Source: a virus
Direction: 5' to 3' (one strand)
Virus record (IMG/VR): IMGVR_UViG_3300009706_000001
Location: 1-51,118 of that record
DNA length: 51,118 nt
This document shows, in pieces, positions 32,007 through 41,315 of the stretch (position 1 is the first letter of the stretch; each line of letters starts with the position of its first letter). Below the pieces are notes generated by a model that saw nothing but the letters and a program-made list of their open reading frames with translations, was not told the origin of the DNA and made no database searches. A program made the translations under genes and the position numbers.

Positions 32007-34528
32007 ACTTCAACCTTACGAAGATAGTGCATGCCTCGGGGATTTTCACTTGAGGCATCAGCCCAATTATATCCTATTTCAACCTCACAGCCAATTTGTA
32101 ATCCGCCCATCTGTGGTATCGGGCGCGTGAGCACGTCGATTAAATACTCTGAGGCCTGCTGTGCGTCGGTTTCCAGGACTTCTAAGGTGTACCCGTCATG
32201 CACGCTGACGTTGGCACTCATATAGGGCCCCCAGGAGGACTGGCCAATAAGGCGAAGGGTATCTCGACAGAAGGCTCCCGCACTATTTTGTGGCTTGAAG
32301 GCTAATGCCCGCTTGGCATCTTGGCCCATCTTCACCTTCGGCGACCCATCGTTCGCGTATTCAATCTCCCCGTTCTTGGTCTTCTTAAACGTATAGACAT
32401 CATAAAAGTGATGGCGATAGCCCCACGGACTTTTCAGCACGCCTTCCTTCTTCGCTTGTTCTCGTGTCTGTGCTTGCCATGCCGCGAGCGCGGGGATCAT
32501 CGAAAAGATTTTCGTCTGGATTTGCTGGGCAGCCAGCTTAGTCGGGAATTGCGTAGGATTGGTCATGTGCATCAAATAGGGATCGCCCCCATAGAGCAAC
32601 AAATACACCGCCGTCTTAAACTGGTTATACAGTTTTTTGTGCGTGCGTTTCACCCGTTCTACCGTATCATCTGTGAAGTCCCAGCCCAAATCTTGGCAAC
32701 ACAGATAGGCATGAATGGATTTCTTCGCCACAGTGATAAAATGTGGATCATTAATCAACCAGCCCACAATGACGGCTTCGATTGAGGTGGAATCGGCTTG
32801 CACAAAGATATGTCCTGGTCGGGCAATGATTTGTTGCCGCGCTTTCTTGGCCCAGGGATTCGACTCTCGCTTGCCAACGTTTTGGAGGTTCACATTGCGA
32901 CTGGCCAAGCGCCACGTTGACGGCGCATTCACATACGATGTATGAATTAAATCATGATCATCTGGATGATATATATAAGTCGACAACGTCTTCGAGACTT
33001 TGGAAAAATCTGCCAACATCGGATACAACGGATGCGCTGTCCCATAACGACCCGCCAATTTTGCGATGTGTTGACTGTCAGCCGAGGAGTGGCCAGTTTT
33101 CCTATCTTTCCCAGTTGGATGCTTGAAGTGACGCATATAAGTCTTGAGTTGCTCGCTTGAGTTTGGATTAAACGGTAACCGTTCATCCCATTCGGTCACG
33201 AGTCCTGCAACTTTCACGATCGTCGCCTGTGCGGCCTTACACGGGTTCTTTTTCCCTCCTTTGAAATGCGCAGTCTTCGTGACGCCTGTAGTCAGACACA
33301 CGCTGCACTGCGTGACTGTTCCGTCCACCACCACGGCTTCAAAGATACGACCATCACTCTCGGGGGGCTGCCGCTTGTAATGTTTCCGAGGTTTGAGGTG
33401 ATCCGGCACGTACTCTTGCGCCTGCGCGACCATGGTCGTCTTGTAAGTGTGCAAATCGTGTTGCAGAGTCTTAGAAAACTGCTTATCGATAAGATTCCCT
33501 CGAATGCCCGCTCGTTCGAGTATCGGCATGAGGTCCACGACATGCTGCTCGAAGAGATCCCATTGGCCGAAATAGCGTAAGTCTGATTGAATGCCCAGGG
33601 CGTTTTGTAGCGCGACATCTGCGTCAATGCAGCTATACATGGCTGGCAAGGCCCCCGACAGATGCTTCCAGGGTTGCATGGCGGTATAGAAGCTACTGAC
33701 ATACTCTAGGCCCTTCGGCTGATCTGATTCCAACAGATGCCAGCCGTCCTGGTAGTCGTAAATCCGTCCATGCACCGGGAAGTGCTCATCTCGAAGACGC
33801 GGCACATCAAATTGTGCCCCATTCCAGACCACTTTTGGGTTGTCTGACTCCAAGAGCTGCCGAATGGCCCCAAAATATTCTCTATTCCAGGGAATGCTCA
33901 CGGCGGTGTGCGGTTGATACGAAAACGAAATCCGTAAGATTGCCCCCACATGTGAGCTGGATTCTTCAGTGTCCTGGTCGCTCGTCTGGTGGTGTTTGTA
34001 TTGCGTTTCAATATCAAACGAGATGAGGTGTTCTGGATTCGAGAGGCACGCGGTGACCCACTCGGCAAAGGCTCTCAGTGAGGGGTCTTCCAGATAGACC
34101 GGCACCGGGAGTGTCAGGTGCCCTTGTAAGCGCACGGCCTTTTGCACATCCGCAATCCAGGCCCCCTGGAAGCGTGCAGGACGTAACGCCAGCTTGGTGC
34201 CGTCCACATGCTTGTGTCGGGGCAACATCTGCGAGGGAGCTAATGTGGGGCAAATGATCGTGCCGGTCTCGTTCCACAGATACCGACGATATTGGCGTCC
34301 ACGATAGCGAAATAAATCCTTGGCATCCCCGACCTGCTGCAACGCCGCTTCCCCTAACACGATAAGCGTATGGGTCTCGGGGCTCGGTTGTGTAAAGGAT
34401 TCCAGTGGAATTACGGGAACATCCATACTGTCGTGGCCTGCCCGTGTCCACATGCGTGACCACATGGGATGTGATAATTCGTATGCTGGCGCGACCACTT
34501 GCACGCCGACCCAGGGATCACGTATCAA
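32003..34528 (-). CDS. polA: Family A DNA polymerase with UDG-like N-terminal domain
   Basis: About 841 aa. The N-terminal 135 residues resemble the C-terminal part of the uracil-DNA glycosylase fold (LIVLGEAAL, YRGRQYRR, CPTLAPSQMLPR, WIADVQKAV) but lack its catalytic motifs. A DEDD 3'-5' exonuclease follows (FDIET, WNGAQFD, YSCID), then a Cys-bearing insert (CSVC...C), then the polymerase domain: motif A DSTSIE, motif B KTAVYLLLYGG with Tyr at the Pol I 762 position, motif C VHDG. The TTG at 34528 overlaps the ThyX stop; the frame is open to 34630, which would overlap thyX by 113 bases. It replicates the phage genome. Confidence 0.9.
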   Translation of the reverse strand: MIRDPWVGVQVVAPAYELSHPMWSRMWTRAGHDSMDVPVIPLESFTQPSPETHTLIVLGEAALQQVGDAKDLFRYRGRQYRRYLWNETGTIICPTLAPSQMLPRHKHVDGTKLALRPARFQGAWIADVQKAVRLQGHLTLPVPVYLEDPSLRAFAEWVTACLSNPEHLISFDIETQYKHHQTSDQDTEESSSHVGAILRISFSYQPHTAVSIPWNREYFGAIRQLLESDNPKVVWNGAQFDVPRLRDEHFPVHGRIYDYQDGWHLLESDQPKGLEYVSSFYTAMQPWKHLSGALPAMYSCIDADVALQNALGIQSDLRYFGQWDLFEQHVVDLMPILERAGIRGNLIDKQFSKTLQHDLHTYKTTMVAQAQEYVPDHLKPRKHYKRQPPESDGRIFEAVVVDGTVTQCSVCLTTGVTKTAHFKGGKKNPCKAAQATIVKVAGLVTEWDERLPFNPNSSEQLKTYMRHFKHPTGKDRKTGHSSADSQHIAKLAGRYGTAHPLYPMLADFSKVSKTLSTYIYHPDDHDLIHTSYVNAPSTWRLASRNVNLQNVGKRESNPWAKKARQQIIARPGHIFVQADSTSIEAVIVGWLINDPHFITVAKKSIHAYLCCQDLGWDFTDDTVERVKRTHKKLYNQFKTAVYLLLYGGDPYLMHMTNPTQFPTKLAAQQIQTKIFSMIPALAAWQAQTREQAKKEGVLKSPWGYRHHFYDVYTFKKTKNGEIEYANDGSPKVKMGQDAKRALAFKPQNSAGAFCRDTLRLIGQSSWGPYMSANVSVHDGYTLEVLETDAQQASEYLIDVLTRPIPQMGGLQIGCEVEIGYNWADASSENPRGMHYLRKVEV

Positions 34529-35309
34529 GTTCGGCTCGCATCTGTTGCCAATCGCGTCTATAATTCCGGCAGTCTGGATCGATCCCAGGCACGGCCATGG
34601 CGACATGTTCGAAAGGGGACCAGTGGCCATTGTCCGCTAACTGGTAGGCCAAATTTCGGTCTTTTTCCCACGATCGCGTATGTCGTCCATAGGACACACG
34701 GGCTAACCGGCCTGCGGCCACAAAGCGCAACTCGTCCCGTGGGATGTCGAGGAGTTCCTGCGCCGTTATCGCGGGGAGATGCCAGTCATTCCACGAGACC
34801 ACGGTTGGAGTCGAAGTAGTCATGCTGGCGTGCATGGCTTCCGCCACATGGCGCATTTCCGGCTGTGCGTGTGTCGAGAGGCGTAAGGTAAAGAAGTTCT
34901 CCCATTCGGTGGAGCTGACAATAACATCGACCCAACTGAACGGTTCCACAAGCCGATTAACCAGTTGTTTATGCACACCCAACTCATGTAGTTGCGACGC
35001 GGCCCAGATGGCCGACTGCATGGCCGCTCTCCAGATCTCTTCAGCGATCGTGGTGGCCTCAGGGTCGAGGTGCGTGTCCGCTTGCATCCCTGGTTGGTCT
35101 ATCCCCCATTCCACGGGAAAGACCGGATCGTCCGAGACTGCGACTAACTGTCGTTGGCTATTGAGCGCGCGACTGGACCCTGCGTTCCGACTGAAGACAC
35201 GATGGGTGTTCAATTCCGCAAGAATGAATTTCGGAACCGTCACCCGAAGGGTCAGTAAGCGTGTGCCACTCGGGGTGATGGAATCGAGGAGAACTGTAGA
35301 TTGAATCAT
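34518..35309 (-). CDS. thyX: Flavin-dependent thymidylate synthase
   Basis: This 263-aa protein has the ThyX signature as THRVFSRNAGSSRALNSQR near residues 35-53, the phage-type version of the RHR-x7-S motif. The C-terminal RHTRSWEKD and NGHWSPFEHVA blocks are also typical. It makes dTMP from dUMP using FAD and methylenetetrahydrofolate. It lies 5 bases after the ribonucleotide reductase and overlaps the polymerase, forming a dNTP-synthesis and replication unit. Confidence 0.95.
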   Translation of the reverse strand: MIQSTVLLDSITPSGTRLLTLRVTVPKFILAELNTHRVFSRNAGSSRALNSQRQLVAVSDDPVFPVEWGIDQPGMQADTHLDPEATTIAEEIWRAAMQSAIWAASQLHELGVHKQLVNRLVEPFSWVDVIVSSTEWENFFTLRLSTHAQPEMRHVAEAMHASMTTSTPTVVSWNDWHLPAITAQELLDIPRDELRFVAAGRLARVSYGRHTRSWEKDRNLAYQLADNGHWSPFEHVAMAVPGIDPDCRNYRRDWQQMRAELDT

Positions 35310-35314
35310 GTGTC

Positions 35315-37207
35315 TTACACTTCGCAGAGATTCCCAACGCAGGCATAATCTTGGGCGACGGTGGTCAGGTCAATCGTTTCGCGCACGGACTCCAAATCAA
35401 TACTTCTGGGCAGCGCGTGCAGACGTTGCTCATAATCATTCTTAGAGATTTCTTCATAGGGGGCCAGGGCATAGGTATGCTCGTCTTTCGGCAGAAACGA
35501 CAATCCCCCAATGTCTGTCCAATGATGTTTCAGGAATGATTCCACGTTAACCCACTCTTGTCGCCCTACATAAATAGTGCATGAGGGATTATGCTCTGTC
35601 CAATGGCGCTTCCACTGTAACCAATAATGGAGTTGCTCGGTTGCGCTGAGATGGTGTCGTGTAACCGATCCCGTAGGGGATTGCACCGGGAATTCAAAGA
35701 CCCACACGCGTGCTTCGTCCATGGTCCCCTGCCCTACTTCCGGCGAACAGGGAATCCCTCGACTGACGAGGCGTTTCCCGAGTGGAGATCTCGCACTAAT
35801 ACGAAGTCGGCGAATATAGTAGTCCGCATAGCGGGGGTGAATCCCACTGGACGAGGCGATGAGCTGGCTGGAATTTCCAGACGGTTTATTACAGGTAATG
35901 GAGGCGCTAGGCATAATACCGAACTGCTGCGCGATTTTTTGGTTTGTCTCTTTGGCGGTGTCAAGTAATAATTTCAGCGTTGATGCCAAGCATGGATTTC
36001 CTGCTTGCAGAAGGGGAGAATCCATGGTGCCCGTAATATCCACCCCCAGCAGACGTTCGGCCTCAGAGTTTTGCTTCCACTCCGTCTTGAGATACGCAAA
36101 CGATGTTAAGCACGATTGGATGGTGCCAAAAATGGTCGCAAGGCGAGTTTTTTCTTGGAGTGTTTCTAAGGTATCTTCCTGTCGGGCGACCGCAATGGAG
36201 AGATTGCAAAATTGACGTGACCGGAGAATAATTTCCCCACACGGGTTGGTACCAAAGACCCGAGGCGATCGTCGTAGGGGAATATTCCCATCTCGTCGGA
36301 AGATGCCAGGTTCCCCGCTCCCCACAGACGACAGATGTGTGACGAGATCGTGAATCTGCTCATCCGTAGCAGCATCCGTAAACACCATCGAGTTGTTGGC
36401 CATGGCGAGTTCTGGATACGTCGTCCAGAATTCCTGATCTTTACAGGAGGCCATCTCTGTATCATCGTGGTCGAACAAGGCCAACTCTGCCGCACGTCGC
36501 ACGCCCCCCACTTGAACAATAGACCCGCACATGGTGGCGAGTCGATGAATTTCAAAGGAATGCAATTGTCGCCCTGCGGCGGCGCGGATAATGCCATGCG
36601 CGGTGGCCAGCAGTTGTTTGAGCGGCTCAGGACCAGAAGCGCGCCCCCCTTTGGTATGTAACCATGTCCCTTCGTCCCGCAAGGAGGAGAAATCCCATTG
36701 TGGTTCCCATCCGTCCATCGAAAATTCAATAGTTGTCACGAGCGCATGACACCAGCCTTCTGTGCTGTCTTCAATCGTTGTGGTAACGGTAGGACCCTGT
36801 GTACGACTCGTCACCACAGGCCACTGCTGGACCGCATGGCGTTCCACGCTGTATCCCACCCCTGTCCCTTGCATGAGGATATAAAGCAGCTCTCCGAGCG
36901 ACTGTGGCCCATCTAGCTCTAGGTAGGCACAGTTGTAGGCCCCCACATGACAGCGTTCCAGGGCTGGGCCTGCCATTTGCACCACCCGCATGGAGGGAAG
37001 CACCTCTTTACGAGACATCGCTGTCTCCAGTTGTACCCAGGTTGTTGGGTCGAGTTGCTTGCCTTGATTCGCTAAAGTGCGCTGAAAAAACGTAATGACA
37101 CGACTCACAACTTCTTTCCACGTTTCCCGGCGCTGCTCCTCCGGGAGCCATCGGGCATACTTATCGTAGAGTTGTATTTCGGAAATCAGTTGTGAGCCAT
37201 GATCCAT
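35315..37207 (-). CDS. nrdJ: Class II (B12-dependent) ribonucleotide reductase
   Basis: A 630-aa protein of the monomeric adenosylcobalamin-dependent type. It has YNCAYLE (first redox Cys), NPCGEIIL (radical Cys and catalytic Glu), a KPSGNSSQL loop, SSGIHPRYADYYIRRLRIS, and a C-terminal CVGNLC pair for re-reduction. It reduces ribonucleotides to deoxynucleotides without oxygen dependence. The ATG at 37207 is chosen for its TAAGGAG site; the frame is open upstream. The leader holds two hairpins but I see no cobalamin-riboswitch core. Confidence 0.9.
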   Translation of the reverse strand: MDHGSQLISEIQLYDKYARWLPEEQRRETWKEVVSRVITFFQRTLANQGKQLDPTTWVQLETAMSRKEVLPSMRVVQMAGPALERCHVGAYNCAYLELDGPQSLGELLYILMQGTGVGYSVERHAVQQWPVVTSRTQGPTVTTTIEDSTEGWCHALVTTIEFSMDGWEPQWDFSSLRDEGTWLHTKGGRASGPEPLKQLLATAHGIIRAAAGRQLHSFEIHRLATMCGSIVQVGGVRRAAELALFDHDDTEMASCKDQEFWTTYPELAMANNSMVFTDAATDEQIHDLVTHLSSVGSGEPGIFRRDGNIPLRRSPRVFGTNPCGEIILRSRQFCNLSIAVARQEDTLETLQEKTRLATIFGTIQSCLTSFAYLKTEWKQNSEAERLLGVDITGTMDSPLLQAGNPCLASTLKLLLDTAKETNQKIAQQFGIMPSASITCNKPSGNSSQLIASSSGIHPRYADYYIRRLRISARSPLGKRLVSRGIPCSPEVGQGTMDEARVWVFEFPVQSPTGSVTRHHLSATEQLHYWLQWKRHWTEHNPSCTIYVGRQEWVNVESFLKHHWTDIGGLSFLPKDEHTYALAPYEEISKNDYEQRLHALPRSIDLESVRETIDLTTVAQDYACVGNLCEV

Positions 37208-37243
37208 GTGCGTGCTCCTTACCTCATGCGAGTGAATCGTGCC

Positions 37244-37306
37244 GTCCCTGTGGAATCGCTTCGCGCTACCACAAGGGACTTGGAAAACCCGGCTTCGCCG
37301 GTTTCC
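37244..37306 (-). promoter_or_regulatory. Structured leader of the ribonucleotide reductase gene
   Basis: Two adjacent hairpins lie 37-100 bases before the start at 37207. GTCCCTGTGG (37244-37253) pairs with CCACAAGGGAC (37269-37279) with one bulge. A second stem-loop at 37282-37306 pairs GGAAA-CCGGC-type arms around GAA. On the minus strand the second ends in TTTTCC, so it could be a weak terminator or an mRNA-stabilising element. Confidence 0.5.
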
Positions 37307-37367
37307 CACACGATTACACATCGCCTTCTACTACGTACTTAACAAACGACACCGAACGGACGAGCCG

Positions 37368-37688
37368 TTAGGCCCGAAAATATTTCGACCGACGCTTTAT
37401 TTTAATCCGATTATACGCCCGCCACCACGTACTTTTGGTCTGTTCATCCATGTCGACCACGAAATTCCTGGCCCGCATCGTGACCGTGGACTCTTTCCAC
37501 AACGGCTTTACCCGATGCAGCACTTCATGTACCACAATTTCCAACACCGCGCAGCGTGGGTCAATCCAAATATCTTTCCCACTTTGCAATCCTTGGACTT
37601 GATGTTTCTGTTCTGTATCCCGAAGGGCGCATTCGTAAATACGTCCCTTTTTTAACTCGGCGAACAGGTCATCCAAGGATACAGTCAT
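37368..37688 (-). CDS. HExxH metallopeptidase-like protein
   Basis: This 106-aa protein contains VVHEVLHRV, an HExxH zinc motif at about residues 54-58, preceded by IWIDPRCAVLEI. The pattern (ID...LE-hHE-hLH) resembles small phage SprT-like or neutral-zinc-metallopeptidase proteins. It is too small for a full protease and may be a minimal catalytic unit. It lies between the membrane/peptidase genes and the reductase. Confidence 0.65.
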   Translation of the reverse strand: MTVSLDDLFAELKKGRIYECALRDTEQKHQVQGLQSGKDIWIDPRCAVLEIVVHEVLHRVKPLWKESTVTMRARNFVVDMDEQTKSTWWRAYNRIKIKRRSKYFRA

Positions 37689-37934
37689 TTATCCTTCTGC
37701 GTGTACATGGTTGTAATGTCCAGGCACTTGCCAGAGCACGCGATACCCATACTCTGTGAGCCAGCGCGCCAGCCCATGCAAATCCGAGCTATGGAAATCG
37801 AGAGCCCGATTCTCGTAATGTAACGAGCGTTGCGCATGGATATGGTCGTTCGCGCTCACGACGCGTAAGGACTCAGCATTTCGGGTGGCCCATGTTTGTG
37901 CAACATGGAAGAGGGGATGCAGACGTTTGTCCAT
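37689..37934 (-). CDS. M15/hedgehog-type minimal peptidase (putative endolysin)
   Basis: This 81-aa protein shows the zinc-ligand pattern of M15-type peptidoglycan peptidases: H39 and D46 in SLHYENRALDF, and H76 in HYNHVHAE. M15 enzymes cut peptide stems of peptidoglycan. It is very short for the family. It starts 2 bases after a single-span membrane protein, suggesting a lysis pair expressed from the leftward arm. Confidence 0.6.
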   Translation of the reverse strand: MDKRLHPLFHVAQTWATRNAESLRVVSANDHIHAQRSLHYENRALDFHSSDLHGLARWLTEYGYRVLWQVPGHYNHVHAEG

Positions 37935-37936
37935 GT

Positions 37937-38170
37937 TTACCGAGACTCGAAGACCCCGGATGTGGATCTCTGAGTCTCGACCGTAGGAGGGACAAGATAC
38001 CCCTGTGTTGCCAAAAGATTATTCTGCGATTCGATGGCTTGTGCTTGGCGCACCAAGGCCGATTGGAATTGTTGCGTGCGATTATTTTCTTGGACATTCA
38101 TTAACCCAAGGACACCTGCGGCCACGAGCCATGGCAACAAGTGAGACCGAAATTCTACCCATATCTCCAT
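37937..38170 (-). CDS. Single-span membrane protein with coiled coil
   Basis: This 77-aa protein has one membrane segment (LLPWLVAAGVLGLMNV, residues 11-26) followed by a Gln-rich coiled coil (QFQSALVRQAQAIESQNNLL). The layout resembles inner-membrane spanins or holin partners. It is adjacent to the M15-like gene. The function is inferred from layout only. Confidence 0.6.
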   Translation of the reverse strand: MEIWVEFRSHLLPWLVAAGVLGLMNVQENNRTQQFQSALVRQAQAIESQNNLLATQGYLVPPTVETQRSTSGVFESR

Positions 38171-38227
38171 GCGACCTCCGCAAAAAATGGAGAGGAAGAG
38201 GTGACCCTCTTCCCCTCCGAGTTTAAC

Positions 38228-39010
38228 TTACCCCTTGCGCTTGTTCTGATACGGTCCAAGTTCCTTATTGTCGGCATCAGATACCGGAACAGGTTTCCCT
38301 AGCTTGAGCTTCGCGTCCATGACAGCTCCATAGGACGTAGTCAACTGTGTATGGTATCCGCCATTACCATCCTTGAAGTCGGGAAGTTTAAATGTCGCGT
38401 TCTTCCAGTGCTGGCCCTTCGCCGCCTTGGACAGCTCTTCACCACCGTTCAAGTCCGTTGCCTTCTCAATTTCTGACATGGCGCGTTCTTTGTCCTTCGC
38501 AAAGTACCCGAGACGGCACACAAACGGCGTGCCTTGCATGATCGTATTGAGAGCAGTATCCCACAACTTATCGAAATGTGTGCCGATATCTTCTGACTCC
38601 GAGAAGGCCCGGAGCATATCAACATGACCGCAGGAATTCATATAGATTGCCCGACCGTCGTCTTCTGTGCCAATCTGTAGCGGGTTGCCATTCCGATCGT
38701 TCCATCTATACGGCGAAGTCATGACCGTCGAATCCTGTACGTAAAATCGCCCAGCGAATTCTTCAGGCTCCAGTATTTCAATCCGCTCAATGGCAATCTG
38801 CGGGTAGCGATTTGTTTCTGTCGCAGGATCAAAATTCAAGATACGCTCGCCATCTCGATTTGTTCTCCACGCAGCCTCAAGCACTCGAATCTTATAGAAC
38901 CCAGGCTTGGGAAGATTCATCACCCGAGCCGTGTTCGCCTCGGCAGTCGCCAAGATGGCAGGGTTGTAAATCATAGGGTCATTCGCTATCTCTACGTCTT
39001 GTATACTCAT
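38228..39010 (-). CDS. Putative DNA-binding accessory protein of the replication block
   Basis: This 260-aa protein has no motif I can name. It is beta-rich in the first half (FYKIRVLEAAWRTN, IAIERIEILEPEEFAGRFYV), consistent with an OB-fold-like single-strand DNA-binding protein, and has a charged C-terminal tail. It lies 5 bases after a P-loop ATPase in the replication operon, where phages often encode their single-strand binding protein. That role is a hypothesis. Confidence 0.5.
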   Translation of the reverse strand: MSIQDVEIANDPMIYNPAILATAEANTARVMNLPKPGFYKIRVLEAAWRTNRDGERILNFDPATETNRYPQIAIERIEILEPEEFAGRFYVQDSTVMTSPYRWNDRNGNPLQIGTEDDGRAIYMNSCGHVDMLRAFSESEDIGTHFDKLWDTALNTIMQGTPFVCRLGYFAKDKERAMSEIEKATDLNGGEELSKAAKGQHWKNATFKLPDFKDGNGGYHTQLTTSYGAVMDAKLKLGKPVPVSDADNKELGPYQNKRKG

Positions 39011-39015
39011 GTAAT

Positions 39016-40047
39016 CTATGCTCCTTCAATAGTCTTCGGTCCAACGAGTGAGGCCTGTTTCCCTAAGGAAATTTCGTGTAATGCTTTGTAGTAATCCAAG
39101 ATGCCTACTCCCGCATCGGCCCCCACGAAATATTGTGCAATCTTTTTGGCGTCCACGTTTCTCGTACAGCCCTTGAAGCGGGTCAAGACGGTCCCGTTTG
39201 GATGGAAATGATCGCGGGTATAGCAGCGAAATTCGAGATCGAATTCGTCTACTTTTCTATTCGTAAATGTATCATCATGTTTCACACGCTTGCCGACAGA
39301 TTGCATGTGCACAGTGTTCCCAAAGACACGTTGAATCTTATCGGTCAAGGCTTTCCCAATGACTTCTGGCCCCGCGATCTGTTCTTTAATCAACGGATTC
39401 TTTTCGGGATCATTGACGGTTTCGTGCGCGGTCCAGATAACATGGCAGGGGAGCCCATTACTTTGTTGGATAATGGTGGGCAGTTTCGTCTGCACATACA
39501 GGTAATGCGCCTGTGCCGTACCCCCCCAGCGTAGCCCAGGTCCGGTGCCTTCAATGGCTTTCCCCGTCTTCGGATCGACATCTGCATCCACGGTCTTATA
39601 TGAGGCATCTTGCCCGATCTTGGTGCCATGCGCCGCATGCCAACAGCACCCCCCTTTGATATCGCCTATCATGTAGGTCGCTGCGGTGCTAATGCCTTCG
39701 AAGACGTAGATACCAATGTTGTCTTTAATGTAGGGAATGTCGGGAGGCCGTAACTCAGAATGGCTTTCGTCTGATTCCCCCGCCTTCAACCACGGCCACC
39801 ATCCTGAGGCGAGTTGATACAGCACAGAGGTGGGCCAGGACCGCGCTTGAAAGGATACGGACTCCGCAATTCCGGCGTCCAGCAAATGCCGATAGGTCAT
39901 CAACGAGCCATCGCCAATCACCAGGCGGGCTTTCTTTCCTGTTTCACGATAGACCTGTTCGATGACTCGGGCGGCACATTCGCTTTTTCCAGACGCGGGT
40001 TGGCCATAATAGAGATCAAAGAGTTTTATCTGCGGGAGGAAATTCAT
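39016..40047 (-). CDS. P-loop ATPase (RecA/Sak4-like, putative recombination)
   Basis: This 343-aa protein has Walker A GQPASGKS at about residues 15-22 and a hydrophobic Walker B-like strand (IGIYVFEG, about 112-119). The size and position between a Cas4-like nuclease and a candidate SSB resemble phage single-strand annealing or RecA-like ATPases. The rest is beta/alpha without named motifs. A role in recombination-dependent replication is inferred. Confidence 0.7.
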   Translation of the reverse strand: MNFLPQIKLFDLYYGQPASGKSECAARVIEQVYRETGKKARLVIGDGSLMTYRHLLDAGIAESVSFQARSWPTSVLYQLASGWWPWLKAGESDESHSELRPPDIPYIKDNIGIYVFEGISTAATYMIGDIKGGCCWHAAHGTKIGQDASYKTVDADVDPKTGKAIEGTGPGLRWGGTAQAHYLYVQTKLPTIIQQSNGLPCHVIWTAHETVNDPEKNPLIKEQIAGPEVIGKALTDKIQRVFGNTVHMQSVGKRVKHDDTFTNRKVDEFDLEFRCYTRDHFHPNGTVLTRFKGCTRNVDAKKIAQYFVGADAGVGILDYYKALHEISLGKQASLVGPKTIEGA

Positions 40048-40059
40048 ATCGCGTATCCT

Positions 40060-41145
40060 TTATGTAGCATGGTGATCTTCACGGGCTTTATATATACTAT
40101 CATCAAGTTGCTCTCCATCCCAACACATTCGGTGGTACGGGCAAATATAATCGAGCCCATATTTTAAACATGCGTCTGGGTTCTTCTCAACGAGCATCTC
40201 CAAATTGGTGCGATAGGAATCCGACTGACGGCCATTGACGCGTGCGTCCTGCGCCAACACCTGCACCCGATCGGCCCAGCGTAATTCCGCAGACATCACA
40301 CTGTTCTTTGTTTCCAAGAGTTGGGCAAATGAAGGCAACAGGAGCCCCGTGGTGCAATAGAGTTCCTCTAAAATGTGTTGCGATTGCGCCCACTGGAGCC
40401 ACTCCTCATCACTTATCCCTAGCAGAGAGACGCGCTTGCCTCCGGGCATATACCGGGCATGGATATGCTCGTCCCCCTTGCACAGATAGCCCGCTACGAA
40501 TGGTGACTTCTGTTGGAGTTGCGCATTTAAGCTCCCAATGATAATCCCTTCGTAGATCATCCCGGACACCCATTCGCCTGAGCGTTCCCGCAAGGCTTGG
40601 ATATATAGATGCGTCTGCTCGCTGTGCATCATACGGGCGACCCACTGCTTGTCGGGCGCACGCATTGTTTTGAAATCAAGAATCGCCAGTGTCTGATCCT
40701 CGTTGGACCGCAGGACCCGATCCAGTCGTAGCGACTGGGTCACCCCCTCGCACATCTGCCATTGCCATTCTTGTTCAGATGACATCGTGGTGTAGGTATC
40801 GAGCATCGACTGACGATGCACCGCCCAGCCCTTCAGGGCTCGCCGTATCAAGACTTTCTGTTCATCCCGGACTTGTGGGTCCAAGACCAGACACGCCTCA
40901 TCCAGGTAAGGATCAAGCGGTTCTTCGAGAAAGAGTTTTTCTGCGGCCCCATGGAGAATCTGACCACGCAGTCGTGGCACAGACCCTTTGATGGACGCTT
41001 CTTCGTTTGGGACCACCCCCGGCGTGTCCTGTGCTTCCGTCAGTTGCTCATGGTAGTTCAAATACCGTTTCATCTCACACGTCTTGCGTGTAATCACGGC
41101 ACTTCGGCTAATCATAATCGGTGGAGCTGCTTCTATCTCACTCAT
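40060..41145 (-). CDS. Cas4/RecB-like Fe-S PD-(D/E)XK nuclease
   Basis: A 361-aa protein with the RecB nuclease motifs: H in QILHGAAE, D in LRLDRVL, D-x-K in ILDFKTM and QxxxY in EQTHLYIQ. One Cys near residue 22 (TRKTCEMK) and three near the C-terminus (C...CPYHRMC) form the four-Cys pattern of Cas4/AddB Fe-S clusters. It is likely a 5' to 3' exonuclease acting with the adjacent ATPase. The start overlaps the previous stop (ATGA). Confidence 0.9.
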   Translation of the reverse strand: MSEIEAAPPIMISRSAVITRKTCEMKRYLNYHEQLTEAQDTPGVVPNEEASIKGSVPRLRGQILHGAAEKLFLEEPLDPYLDEACLVLDPQVRDEQKVLIRRALKGWAVHRQSMLDTYTTMSSEQEWQWQMCEGVTQSLRLDRVLRSNEDQTLAILDFKTMRAPDKQWVARMMHSEQTHLYIQALRERSGEWVSGMIYEGIIIGSLNAQLQQKSPFVAGYLCKGDEHIHARYMPGGKRVSLLGISDEEWLQWAQSQHILEELYCTTGLLLPSFAQLLETKNSVMSAELRWADRVQVLAQDARVNGRQSDSYRTNLEMLVEKNPDACLKYGLDYICPYHRMCWDGEQLDDSIYKAREDHHAT

Positions 41146-41315
41146 GCGTCAAGCTCTTTTATTAAATTCTTGAGTTTATCAATGTTGTGTTTGTGAATTC
41201 CACCTGAGGTTTTGAAGAAATAACTTAATCCTGATTTCCCAATGATAGCCGAAGCAAGAATGGCTGTCGCCACTAATGTTGCTGGCCGTCGTGAGTCACC
41301 CATGGGGTCAGTCAT
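41142..41315 (-). CDS. 57-aa protein between helicase and nuclease
   Basis: A small frame with a hydrophobic Ala/Ile-rich segment (ATLVATAILASAIIG) and a Lys-rich C-terminus. The start at 41315 overlaps the helicase stop by 8 bases, and its stop overlaps the nuclease start by four (ATGA). Tight coupling on both sides supports it. The segment may span a membrane; function unknown. Confidence 0.6.
   Translation of the reverse strand: MTDPMGDSRRPATLVATAILASAIIGKSGLSYFFKTSGGIHKHNIDKLKNLIKELDA

Noticed and set aside
37208-37367. Cobalamin riboswitch before the B12-dependent reductase
   Set aside because: The expected B12-box core and multi-helix layout are not visible; only two simple hairpins are present.
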